From an uncultured Eubacterium sp. (GTDB lineage: Bacteria; Bacillota; Clostridia; Oscillospirales; CAG-272): DNA of 64,000 nt. This document shows positions 45,858 through 53,469 of the stretch, one piece after another; the first letter of the stretch is position 1; each line of letters begins with the position of its first letter. The stretch covers positions 62,001-126,000 of the forward strand of contig UQUT01000002.1 of assembly GCA_900544285.1 (NCBI GenBank), written 5' to 3'. The translations under genes and the position numbers were made by a program. Under the pieces are notes generated by a model. That model worked only from the letters and a program-made list of their open reading frames with translations. It was not told the origin of the DNA and searched no databases.

Positions 45858-45947
45858 TTCAATTTACCTTCTTTTTTGATTTTTATTGACAACGCCTCGG
45901 CTTTTGGTTTTATACTTTCGTATAAAGTCGGGCGTTTGTGACTTTTT

Positions 45948-47399
45948 TCACAGGACTCTGAATTCAAAGAAATCCTTTGTGTTGTTATAGCAGATATCGC
46001 AGACCATCTGCGCGAGCGCGTCGATGTCAAGAGGATATTCGCCTCTTTCGACATAGCCTCCCAGCACGGAGCAAAGCACGCGGCGGAAATATTCGTGGCG
46101 TGTGTACGAAAGAAAACTGCGGGAGTCCGTCGTCATACCGACAAACTTTCCGAGAGCAGACTGCGCCGCAAGCGTTGTGAGTTGAGACTTCATACCGTCG
46201 ATATGATCATTGAACCACCACGCGCTGCCCTGTTGCATTTTGGGCATACACTGAAGCCCCTCCATCTCGTCGCCCGTGCGCTGGAAGCAGCCGATGAGTG
46301 CCGCAACAGCCGTGTTTTCTGCGGGGTTGAGTGAATATGCTATCGTCTTCGGGAGAATCGCCTCGTTTTCAAGCGCGCCGAGCATTGCCGCAAGCGAAGC
46401 TATCCTGCCGCTGCCGCCGTGGATCGTGTCGTAGCCTGCGTCGGGACCGAGCTTGCCGAACATTGCGGGGCTGACGTTTCTCAGCGCACCGAAATGTATC
46501 TGCATAACCCATCCGCGCTTCGCGTACTGCTTTGCGAGCTTACGGATAAGCGCGCTTCGGTATATTCTTGCCGTTTCGGGGTCGACTTTTTCGCCTGCCG
46601 CCGCTCTGCGGAAAATAACGTCCGCCGCCGCTTCCGCCTGCGAAGCCGTAACGGAGCCGTCAAATAGGATTGTGTCGTCCATACCGTGATCCGCCGTGCG
46701 GCAACCGAGAATATCAAAATATTCGATTCTCTTTCCGAGAACGTCGCAAAGGGTTGCAAAATCTTTTATCTCCGTGCCGGAGCATTCGGAGAGCTTCTTT
46801 ATATAATGAGCGAATTCCGCTCTTTCGACATACATCGCCTTGTCCGGACGGAATGCGGGGAGAACGGGAATATCAAAATCTCTGTCCTCTCTTATCGCCA
46901 GATGATATTCAAGATTTTCAGTCGGGTCGTTTGTCGTGCATATGAGCTTGACGTTTGACTGTCTCATTATTCCCCTTGCGCTCATTTCCGGCTCTGCGAG
47001 CTTTTCTTTCGTCAGCTCCCATACGTAGCGACAGGTATCGGGGCAGAGGATTCCGTCAAAACCGAAATAGCGGCGAAGCTCAAGATGCGACCAGTGATAA
47101 AGCGGATTGCCGATGAGTGACGGCATTGCCGAGCAGTACGCTTCAAATTTATCATAGTCCGATGCGTCGCCCGTGATAAGACGTTCGCTTATCCCGCACG
47201 ACCGCATAGCTCTCCATTTGTAATGATCCGCGCCGAGCCAGAGCTCCGTTATGTTTTCATAACGTTTGTCATTCGCTATGTCCGCCGCGTCGATATGGCA
47301 ATGATAATCGATTATCGGCAGGTTCGCCGCATATGTGTGATAGAGCATTTGCGCAACCTCGGAGTCGAGCAAAAAATCGTCGTCCATAAATTTATTCAT
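45948..47399 (-). CDS. uxaC: Glucuronate (uronate) isomerase
   Basis: The 483-residue TIM-barrel enzyme has IIDYHCHIDA near residue 30 (metal histidines), WRAMRSCGI, GNPLYHWSHLELRRYFG and later GWVMQIHFGALRN. It converts D-glucuronate to fructuronate and galacturonate to tagaturonate. It is transcribed away from the KDPG aldolase gene 179 bases to the right, and the two share overlapping promoters, which fits joint control of hexuronate use. Confidence 0.95.
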   Translation of the reverse strand: MNKFMDDDFLLDSEVAQMLYHTYAANLPIIDYHCHIDAADIANDKRYENITELWLGADHYKWRAMRSCGISERLITGDASDYDKFEAYCSAMPSLIGNPLYHWSHLELRRYFGFDGILCPDTCRYVWELTKEKLAEPEMSARGIMRQSNVKLICTTNDPTENLEYHLAIREDRDFDIPVLPAFRPDKAMYVERAEFAHYIKKLSECSGTEIKDFATLCDVLGKRIEYFDILGCRTADHGMDDTILFDGSVTASQAEAAADVIFRRAAAGEKVDPETARIYRSALIRKLAKQYAKRGWVMQIHFGALRNVSPAMFGKLGPDAGYDTIHGGSGRIASLAAMLGALENEAILPKTIAYSLNPAENTAVAALIGCFQRTGDEMEGLQCMPKMQQGSAWWFNDHIDGMKSQLTTLAAQSALGKFVGMTTDSRSFLSYTRHEYFRRVLCSVLGGYVERGEYPLDIDALAQMVCDICYNNTKDFFEFRVL

Positions 47400-47475
47400 A
47401 GCCGTCTCCTCAAAAATTATACTTTTTTCCGCCGCAAACCGCCCGAAATCGGCGGCGCAAGCGGTTTCCGAATAA

Positions 47476-47504
47476 ATTATACAATAAAATCTTTACAAAT
47501 GCAA
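47476..47504 (-). promoter_or_regulatory. Promoter of uxaC
   Basis: Minus-strand TTGCAT (47504-47499) and TATAAT (47481-47476) with a 17-base spacer. It interleaves with the opposite promoter of the aldolase gene. Confidence 0.65.
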
Positions 47505-47520
47505 TAAAATATTATATAAT
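47492..47520 (+). promoter_or_regulatory. Promoter of the KDPG aldolase gene
   Basis: TTTACA (47492-47497) and TATAAT (47515-47520) with a 17-base spacer. Its -35 box lies inside the opposite promoter's spacer, so one bound regulator could block both. Confidence 0.65.
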
Positions 47521-47578
47521 TTAGTCGCAAAATATTTGCGGACGGAATGTCCGCCGAAAACGGAGGTTTTATAATACA

Positions 47579-48541
47579 ATGAATGACGTATTAAAGCAAA
47601 TAGAGCTTTGCGGAATTGTGCCCGTCGTCAAGATCGAGGATGCGGAAAAGGCAGTTCCGCTTTGCAAAGCGCTCATGAAGGGCGGCATTATGTGCGCGGA
47701 GATCACCTTCCGCACTGAAGCAGCGGCAGAAGCTATCAGAAGAATTACGGCGGAGCTTCCCGAAATGCTTGTCGGCGCGGGAACGGTTCTTACGCGCGAG
47801 CAGGCTGACGCCGCTGTCGACGCCGGTGCGAAGTTCATCGTCTCCCCCGGCTTCAATCCCGAAAACGTCAGGTACTGTCTTTCAAAGGGAGTGACGGTCG
47901 TCCCCGGCTGCGCAACGTGCGGCGAAATGGAGCAGGCTATGGCTCTCGGACTTGACACCGTCAAGTTTTTCCCCGCAGAGGCAAACGGCGGAGCGGCGGC
48001 AATCAAAGCTATGTCCGCTCCCTATAAGGGTCTGCACTTTATGCCGACGGGAGGCGTCAGCCTTGACAATATGATGGATTATCTCTCCCTGCCCTGCGTT
48101 GTTGCGTGCGGAGGCAGCTTTATGGTCAAGGAGTCGCTGATAAAGAGCGAAAATTACGAAGAAATCACCCGTCTGACATATCAGGCTGTTGCGAAAATGC
48201 ACGGCTTCTTCCTCAAGCACATCGGCATAAACGCAAAGAACGAGGACGACTGCCGTGCGACTGTCGATAAGCTCTGCCGCTTCGCAATGCTCACTCCGGA
48301 CGAAAGAACCGGCGGTATCTTTGCGGGGACAATCTTCGAGGTTATGAAAAGTCCCTATCGCGGCACAAACGGTCACATTGCCGTCGGCTGCAACTTTCCC
48401 TTCCGCGCGCTTGCTTTCCTTGAAAATCAGGGCTTTGCCGCGGACATGTCGACAGCGACATACGATGACAAGGGCAAGCTGAAATTCGTGTATTTCAAGG
48501 ACGAAATCGGCGGCTTTGCGTTCCACATAGTCGGCAAATAA
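47579..48541 (+). CDS. eda: KDPG/KHG aldolase with an extra C-terminal domain
   Basis: The first 205 residues are a complete Eda aldolase: GIVPVVKIED, AEITFRTEAA, VGAGTVLTREQAD, IVSPGFNPENV, VKFFPAEANGG with the Schiff-base Lys, and GLHFMPTGGVSLDN. It splits 2-keto-3-deoxy-6-phosphogluconate. About 110 more residues follow (HGFFLKHIGINAKNEDD, then FEVMKSPYRGTNGHIAVG and GGFAFHIVGK), which look like one half of a VOC/glyoxalase-type fold. That domain is absent from most Eda proteins and its role is unknown. The gene is divergent from uxaC. Confidence 0.88.
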   Translation: MNDVLKQIELCGIVPVVKIEDAEKAVPLCKALMKGGIMCAEITFRTEAAAEAIRRITAELPEMLVGAGTVLTREQADAAVDAGAKFIVSPGFNPENVRYCLSKGVTVVPGCATCGEMEQAMALGLDTVKFFPAEANGGAAAIKAMSAPYKGLHFMPTGGVSLDNMMDYLSLPCVVACGGSFMVKESLIKSENYEEITRLTYQAVAKMHGFFLKHIGINAKNEDDCRATVDKLCRFAMLTPDERTGGIFAGTIFEVMKSPYRGTNGHIAVGCNFPFRALAFLENQGFAADMSTATYDDKGKLKFVYFKDEIGGFAFHIVGK

Positions 48542-48557
48542 TACGCTTGTATAATTC

Positions 48558-48590
48558 AAAAGGCGCGACTTTCCGGTCGCACCTTTTCTT
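48558..48590 (+). terminator. Terminator of the aldolase gene
   Basis: AAAAGGCGCGAC and GTCGCACCTTTT pair with one mismatch and are followed by CTTTTGTTT. It lies 17 bases after the stop codon. Confidence 0.7.
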
Positions 48591-48734
48591 TTGTTTCAGT
48601 TTTATTCATTTGTATAATTTGCTTTTGCGGGGATTAAATCCGCGAAATGCCGGTTTGCGTCTCCGGCGGAATAAATTTATGTCCGATTTGCGAAAGAAAA
48701 ACGCATTTTTTCGGTACTTTTTTTCAAAAAGGTA

Positions 48735-48763
48735 TAGATATTTATATCGATATATAGTATAAT
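48735..48763 (+). promoter_or_regulatory. Promoter of the hydrogenase operon
   Basis: TATAAT (48758-48763) is clear. The -35 (TAGATA, 48735-48740) is poor, which suggests an activator is needed. The spacer contains a perfect 12-base palindrome TATATCGATATA (48743-48754), a possible operator. Confidence 0.5.
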
Positions 48764-48773
48764 GATATCAAGC

Positions 48774-48814
48774 GCGTGCGCGACGCGGATTTTCCGGGTC
48801 TGCGTTGCGCGTGC
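48774..48814 (+). promoter_or_regulatory. Strong hairpin in the 5' UTR of the hydrogenase operon
   Basis: GCGTGCGCGACGCGGA pairs with TCTGCGTTGCGCGTGC over 16 positions, including four G-U pairs, with a nine-base loop. It starts about four bases after the predicted transcription start and ends 12 bases before the GGAGGG ribosome site. There is no T-run, so a regulator-binding or stability element is more likely than a terminator. Confidence 0.65.
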
Positions 48815-48846
48815 AACTAAAACACAGGAGGGCTCAATTCTCAGTT

Positions 48847-49341
48847 ATGAAAAAGAAAATGACGACAGTCACATTCAGCGGCACGGAAGAGCAGAAAGCA
48901 AGACTTCTCGAAGTAATCGAAAAGTACAAAAACATGCAAGGCAATATGCTTCCCGTTCTTCAGGGTGCGCAGGAAATCTACGGCTATCTGCCGATAGAAG
49001 TCCAGACGATCATCGCAGAGGGACTCGGCGTTTCGCTTGCCGAAGTCTACGGAGTCGCAACGTTCTATTCGCAGTTCAAGCTCAATCCCGAAGGCAAGGT
49101 CGCAATCGCGGTATGTCTCGGCACGGCTTGCTACGTAAAGGGCTCCGGTCAGATTGCGGACAAGATCACCGAAATCATCGGTATCGGTCCCGGTGAAACG
49201 ACTCCGGACGGCAAGTACAGCTTTGAGGCGACACGTTGCATAGGCGCGTGCGGTCTCGCTCCCGTACTTACAATCAACGGAGAGGTTTACGGCAGACTCA
49301 CAGTCGCCGATATTCCGAAGATACTCAAAGAATACGAATGA
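48847..49341 (+). CDS. hndA: Electron-bifurcating/NAD(P)-linked hydrogenase subunit HndA (NuoE-like)
   Basis: The 164-residue protein is a thioredoxin-like [2Fe-2S] subunit with the NuoE pattern: MLPVLQGAQEIYGYLP, LAEVYGVATFYSQFKL, CLGTACYVKGS and the second cysteine pair CIGACGLAP. It is the HydC/HndA subunit that relays electrons between the flavin and hydrogenase subunits. ATG 48847 is 14 bases after GGAGGG, a long spacing; no better start exists. It heads the ten-gene operon. Confidence 0.92.
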   Translation: MKKKMTTVTFSGTEEQKARLLEVIEKYKNMQGNMLPVLQGAQEIYGYLPIEVQTIIAEGLGVSLAEVYGVATFYSQFKLNPEGKVAIAVCLGTACYVKGSGQIADKITEIIGIGPGETTPDGKYSFEATRCIGACGLAPVLTINGEVYGRLTVADIPKILKEYE

Positions 49342-49366
49342 TCGTTTTTCCGAAAGGTAGTTTTAC

Positions 49367-49717
49367 ATGAAAATTTCAAGAGTAGCCGAGCTTCTCGGCG
49401 CACATATACGATCCTGCGCAGACAAAGCGTCATCCGAAGTCTGCTCCGCTTGCGGAAGCGACATGATGAGCGATGTTCTCGCCTTTGTGAAGGATCAGGC
49501 GGTGCTGCTCACGGGTCTTGTCAACCCGCAGGTTGTCAGAACCGCCGAAATGATGGATATGCGCTGTATTGTTTTTGTCCGCAGTAAACTCCCGACGGAC
49601 GAAATGCTCTCTCTTGCGGAGGAAGCGGGTATCGTTGTGATGACGACTCCCCTTCGTATGTTTGAGGCTTGCGGAATTCTTTATTCCGGCGGTCTCGGAA
49701 GGACAGAAAGCGTATGA
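49367..49717 (+). CDS. DRTGG-domain protein, first copy
   Basis: The 116-residue protein matches the small DRTGG-type proteins of hydrogenase operons: ISRVAELLGAHIRS, CSACGSDMMSDVLAFVKD, LLTGLVNPQVVRTAEMMD and a VVMTTPLRMFEACG end. Such domains occur next to CBS and kinase domains and probably bind a nucleotide or small ligand. Two cysteines (CSAC) precede the domain core. It resembles the protein at 51442, so it may pair with it. Its stop overlaps the next ATG. Confidence 0.75.
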   Translation: MKISRVAELLGAHIRSCADKASSEVCSACGSDMMSDVLAFVKDQAVLLTGLVNPQVVRTAEMMDMRCIVFVRSKLPTDEMLSLAEEAGIVVMTTPLRMFEACGILYSGGLGRTESV

Positions 49718-50136
49718 GCGAGCCGCTTCAGTTCGTTTTTGATGTGAGCGGAGAAAACTTCACCTCCGCGGGTGAAGCTTCGGTGACGGTCAAGAAGAAT
49801 CTGCGTATGCTCGGTTTTCCGCCGGACATTATACGCAGAGTCGCCATTGCCATGTATGAAGGCGAAATAAACATGGTCATTCATGCAGGCGGCGGAATTG
49901 CAACCGTAACCGTTTTTCCGGACAGGATTGAAATGGTATTGGACGACCACGGCCCCGGCATTGCCGATATAGAGCTTGCGATGAGAGAAGGCTTTTCAAC
50001 AGCCCCGGAAAACATCCGTAACCTCGGCTTCGGCGCGGGAATGGGTCTTCCGAACATGAAGCGCAATACGGACTCGATGAAGATCGAATCCGAGCTTGGA
50101 AAAGGAACAAAAATAACGATGACGGTCAACACCTGA
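49714..50136 (+). CDS. Stand-alone GHKL ATPase, anti-sigma (RsbW) like
   Basis: The 140-residue protein is a single HATPase_c domain, with the N box AIAMYEGEINMVIHAGG, the G1 box DDHGPGIAD and the G2 box GFGAGMGLPNMKR. This is the layout of anti-sigma-factor serine kinases such as RsbW/SpoIIAB, but no transmembrane or phosphoacceptor domain is attached. It overlaps the DRTGG gene by four bases. The target is unknown; neighbouring DRTGG or PHP proteins are candidates. Confidence 0.8.
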   Translation: MSEPLQFVFDVSGENFTSAGEASVTVKKNLRMLGFPPDIIRRVAIAMYEGEINMVIHAGGGIATVTVFPDRIEMVLDDHGPGIADIELAMREGFSTAPENIRNLGFGAGMGLPNMKRNTDSMKIESELGKGTKITMTVNT

Positions 50137-50167
50137 ATTTTGCTTTCGCAAAGAAAGGAACGTCCCC

Positions 50168-51445
50168 ATGCCTTATAAGCATTCCGTGTCACTTAACGTT
50201 GACAAATGCCGCGGCTGCACGCATTGCTTAAAGCACTGCCCCACCGAGGCGATAAGAATACGCGGCGGTCACGCCGTGATAAATGCGTCACGCTGTATTG
50301 ACTGCGGAGAGTGCATCCGCGTCTGTCCCCACAATGCCAAAAAGGCTTCGTGCGACAAGCTCTCGGACATTCCGAAGGATAAATGGAAGATAGCCGTTCC
50401 CGCTCCGGCACTTTTCGGTCAGTTCGACAATCTCGACGATATGGATTATGTGCTTTCCGGACTTCTGGATTACGGTTTTGACGACATTTATGAGGTCGCC
50501 CGATCAGCGGAAATCGTTTCCGATTACACGCGCAGATATATGAAACGGAAGGATATTGCGTTGCCTGTCATATCATCGGCTTGCCCGGTGATAGAAAGGC
50601 TGATATCGCTTCGTTATCCTTATCTCGCAGGCAACCTTCTGCCGATACTTCCTCCGATGGAGATAGCGGCGATGGAAGCAAAAAGAAACGCCATGGCAAA
50701 AAACCCTTTACTCAAAGAGGAGGACATCGTCGCGGTGTTCATCTCTCCCTGCCCCGCAAAGGCAAGTTATGTAAAAAACCGAACCGAAAGCGGCAAAACA
50801 AATATCGATTTCGTTGTTTCGATATCGGATATTTATTTTGAGCTCATCGGTATAATGAAAAAACAAACAACACCCGTTCCCGTATCGCGCACGGGGATGA
50901 TCGGTCTGGGCTGGGCAAGCACAGGCGGAGAGGCAACGGCGGTATTCAACGATAAATACCTCGCTGCCGACGGCATTGAAAACGTAATGCGCGTGCTTGA
51001 GGAAATGGACAACGGAGCGTTTCCCAAGCTTGAATTCGTCGAGCTTGACGCGTGCCCCGGAGGGTGCGTCGGCGGGGTGATGACGGTTGCAAACCCGTTC
51101 ATCGCCAAAGCCCGTCTCGGCTCTCTGCGCCGTTACCTGCCAGTTTCTCAGAACAGGGCTCCGGACGGCACGGACGAAATTCCGGACGAACTTTCCGTTA
51201 AAGACAAAATCGAGTATAACCCAGTTTCGCTCGGAGAGGACATGAACACGTCCATAAAAATGATGAGCGAAAGAGAAAGAATACGCAAGCTCCTGCCGGG
51301 TATCGACTGCGGGTCGTGCGGTGCGCCGACGTGCAGCGCGTTTGCATCGGACATTGTCCGCGGCGACGCTTCGATTGAAGAATGTATAGTCTTTATGCGC
51401 AGAGAGCTTGACAACATCCGAAATGATGAAAGAGGAAGCAAATGA
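50168..51445 (+). CDS. Sensory-type [FeFe]-hydrogenase-like protein
   Basis: The 425-residue protein has two N-terminal [4Fe-4S] motifs (Cys14-17-20-24 and 43-46-49-53), then a hydrogenase core with ISSACP at 135-140, SPCPAK at 193-198 and ELDACPGGCVGG at 292-303, and a C-terminal CGSCGAPTC...C Fe-S domain (Cys381, 384, 389, 406). All four H-cluster cysteines are kept (139, 195, 296, 300), but the proton-transfer Cys of the TSCCP motif is Ala138. This is how group C/D sensory hydrogenases differ from enzymes that make H2. The PAS domain of HydS is missing. It probably senses H2 or redox state. Confidence 0.8.
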   Translation: MPYKHSVSLNVDKCRGCTHCLKHCPTEAIRIRGGHAVINASRCIDCGECIRVCPHNAKKASCDKLSDIPKDKWKIAVPAPALFGQFDNLDDMDYVLSGLLDYGFDDIYEVARSAEIVSDYTRRYMKRKDIALPVISSACPVIERLISLRYPYLAGNLLPILPPMEIAAMEAKRNAMAKNPLLKEEDIVAVFISPCPAKASYVKNRTESGKTNIDFVVSISDIYFELIGIMKKQTTPVPVSRTGMIGLGWASTGGEATAVFNDKYLAADGIENVMRVLEEMDNGAFPKLEFVELDACPGGCVGGVMTVANPFIAKARLGSLRRYLPVSQNRAPDGTDEIPDELSVKDKIEYNPVSLGEDMNTSIKMMSERERIRKLLPGIDCGSCGAPTCSAFASDIVRGDASIEECIVFMRRELDNIRNDERGSK

Positions 51446-51771
51446 CGGTAAAAGCTATTGCCGAAAGGCTCGGTCTCCGCGTTCTCTCGATGCCGGATCC
51501 CGAAAGGGAGGCAACCTGCGGTTACGCCGGTGACCTTCTCAGCTGGGTCATGGGCAGAGCCGCTGAAGGCTCCGTCTGGGCGACGGTTATGACAAATGTG
51601 AACGTTATAGCGGTGGCAACGCTTGCGGATACGGCGGCTGTCGTCATCTGCGAGGACAGCGCGGTGCCGGACGACATAATCTCCGTAGCAAAGGAAAAAG
51701 GAATAAACCTCTTTTCATCGGAGCTTCCGATATATGAATTCTGTGTCGCACTGTCACAGGTGATAAAATGA
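51442..51771 (+). CDS. DRTGG-domain protein, second copy
   Basis: The 109-residue protein resembles the copy at 49367 in layout: VKAIAERLGLRVLS, then GDLLSWVMGRAAEGSVWATV and NVIAVATLADTAAVVIC with a LFSSELPIYEFCVAL end. The two differ in sequence, so they are old paralogues and may form a heteromer. ATGA overlaps occur at both ends (51442-51445 and 51768-51771). Confidence 0.7.
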   Translation: MTVKAIAERLGLRVLSMPDPEREATCGYAGDLLSWVMGRAAEGSVWATVMTNVNVIAVATLADTAAVVICEDSAVPDDIISVAKEKGINLFSSELPIYEFCVALSQVIK

Positions 51772-52499
51772 GCAGATATTATTACGACCTCCATATCCAT
51801 TCCTGCCTTTCCCCCTGCGCAGATAACGACATGACCCCATGCAACATTGCGGGCATGGCGGCGATAAAGGGGCTCGGCATAGTCGCGCTGACCGATCACA
51901 ACAGCACAAAAAACTGTCGTGCGTTTTTTGCGGCGGCAAAGCGGCACGGTATCGTTCCGATTGCCGGAATGGAGCTGACAACGGCGGAGGACGTGCACAT
52001 TGTCTGCCTGTTTCCGACGCTTGAATCGGCAGAGAAATTCGATGACGAATACCGCTCTTTCCGTATCCTTTATAAAAACAGAAAGGATATTTTCGGAGAC
52101 CAGCTCATTCTCGACGAGGAGGACAACGTCATAGGCGAGGAGGAACACCTCCTTCTCAATGCGTCGACTCTCTCCATAGAGGATGCGGAGCGTCTTGCGA
52201 AAAAATACGGCGCAGCCGTGTTTCCCGCCCATATAGACAGGGACGAAAACGGCATAATCGCCGCGCTCGGTTGCGTTCCGGAAACGCCGCATTTTCATGC
52301 GGTTGAATTCCGTGACAGAGAAAGCATCGGCGAATATTCGGAAAAATACGGTCTTTCGGATAAGTTGATACTCACCGATTCCGACGCCCATTATCTCTGG
52401 GACATAAGCGAGGCTGAAAACTACATTGAATTGGAGGATGAGCCGTACAGCTCCGACCTCGTTCGGAGAAAACTGATAGAGGCTCTTTCCGGCAAATGA
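51768..52499 (+). CDS. PHP-domain phosphoesterase
   Basis: The 243-residue protein has the PHP metal sites: YDLHIHSCLSPC, VALTDHNSTKN, IPGMELTT-like IAGMELTTAEDVHIV and, near the C-terminus, LTDSDAHYLWDI. PHP enzymes hydrolyse phosphoesters with a trinuclear metal centre. In this context it could act on a phosphoprotein or nucleotide signal. Coupled by overlaps to both neighbours. Confidence 0.85.
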   Translation: MSRYYYDLHIHSCLSPCADNDMTPCNIAGMAAIKGLGIVALTDHNSTKNCRAFFAAAKRHGIVPIAGMELTTAEDVHIVCLFPTLESAEKFDDEYRSFRILYKNRKDIFGDQLILDEEDNVIGEEEHLLLNASTLSIEDAERLAKKYGAAVFPAHIDRDENGIIAALGCVPETPHFHAVEFRDRESIGEYSEKYGLSDKLILTDSDAHYLWDISEAENYIELEDEPYSSDLVRRKLIEALSGK

Positions 52500-53053
52500 A
52501 GGAACTTTCACTGAATATACTCGACATAGCGCAGAACTCCGTCAAGGCGAATGCAAGCCTCATCGGCATATCGATAGACGAAACGGACGATGTCCTCTCG
52601 TTTAAGATAACCGACAACGGCAAAGGCATGACGGCAGATTTTCTTTCCCGCGTCACAGACCCGTTCACAACGACGAGGACGACAAGAAAGGTCGGGCTCG
52701 GGCTCCCGCTCCTCAAAATGGAGGCGGAGATGACGGGCGGCAGCTTTTCGATAAGCTCGAGGAGCGAAACGGAATATGAAAATCACGGCACGGAGGTTTT
52801 TGCATCATTCAACAAAAAAAGCATAGACTATATTCCCCTCGGGGACATTATCGACACGCTGTGCACTCTGGTGCAGGGTGCCGAAAATACAGACTTCATC
52901 TTCAACCATAAAATGCCCTGCGGCGAGGTTTCCCTTTCCACAAAGGAAATGCGGGAGCTTCTCGGAGACGTCCCGCTCAGCTCACCCGAAGTGATAAGCT
53001 GGGTGCGCGAATATCTTTCGGAGGCGTACTCTGCGGCATGCGCGGTTGACTGA
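52496..53053 (+). CDS. Stand-alone histidine-kinase-type ATPase domain
   Basis: The 185-residue protein carries NILDIAQNSVKANAS (N box), KITDNGKGMT (G1), TDPFTTTRTTRKVGLGLPLLKM (F and G2) and the later HGTEVFASF. It lacks a dimerisation/phosphoacceptor domain and any sensor. A short extra C-terminal segment of about 65 residues has no recognised fold. It is the second free GHKL domain in the operon. Confidence 0.8.
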   Translation: MKELSLNILDIAQNSVKANASLIGISIDETDDVLSFKITDNGKGMTADFLSRVTDPFTTTRTTRKVGLGLPLLKMEAEMTGGSFSISSRSETEYENHGTEVFASFNKKSIDYIPLGDIIDTLCTLVQGAENTDFIFNHKMPCGEVSLSTKEMRELLGDVPLSSPEVISWVREYLSEAYSAACAVD

Positions 53054-53084
53054 AAAAGAAATAATATAAAGAAAGGATAAACTT

Positions 53085-53456
53085 ATGAAATCACTTGCAG
53101 AACTTGCAGCAATCAGAGACAAAATGAAAAACAAGGTTGCTCTCCGCGAAGAATCGGGCGAAACAAGGATCGTTGTCGGCATGGCAACCTGCGGTATCGC
53201 GGCAGGCGCACGTCCCGTTCTCAGCACATTCGTTGAGGAAGTCGACAAGGCAGGTCTCAACGGCAGCGTCGCCGTAACACAGACAGGCTGCATCGGTCTT
53301 TGCCGTTACGAGCCGATAGTCGAAGTGCTTCGCGCGGGAGAGGAAAAGGTCACTTACATCAAAATGACCCCCGAAAAGGCACTTGAGGTTATGGAAAAAC
53401 ACATCAAAGGCGGAAAGCCCGTCGTTGAATACACAATAGGAAATATCGAAAAATAA
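53085..53456 (+). CDS. hndB: Thioredoxin-like [2Fe-2S] subunit, HndB type
   Basis: The 123-residue protein has VGMATCGIAAGARPVLSTF and QTGCIGLCRYEPIVEV, the four-cysteine pattern of HndB-type ferredoxins in tetrameric NADP-reducing hydrogenases. It lies 13 bases before hndC and probably feeds electrons into that subunit. The AAGAAAGGA site precedes it. Confidence 0.85.
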   Translation: MKSLAELAAIRDKMKNKVALREESGETRIVVGMATCGIAAGARPVLSTFVEEVDKAGLNGSVAVTQTGCIGLCRYEPIVEVLRAGEEKVTYIKMTPEKALEVMEKHIKGGKPVVEYTIGNIEK

Positions 53457-53469
53457 GGAGGACTGACAA

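Noticed and set aside
50168..51445. Hydrogenase-like gene as a degraded pseudogene
   Set aside because: The frame is complete, all cluster cysteines are kept and overlaps with neighbours are intact, so the Ala at the proton-transfer site looks selected rather than decayed.
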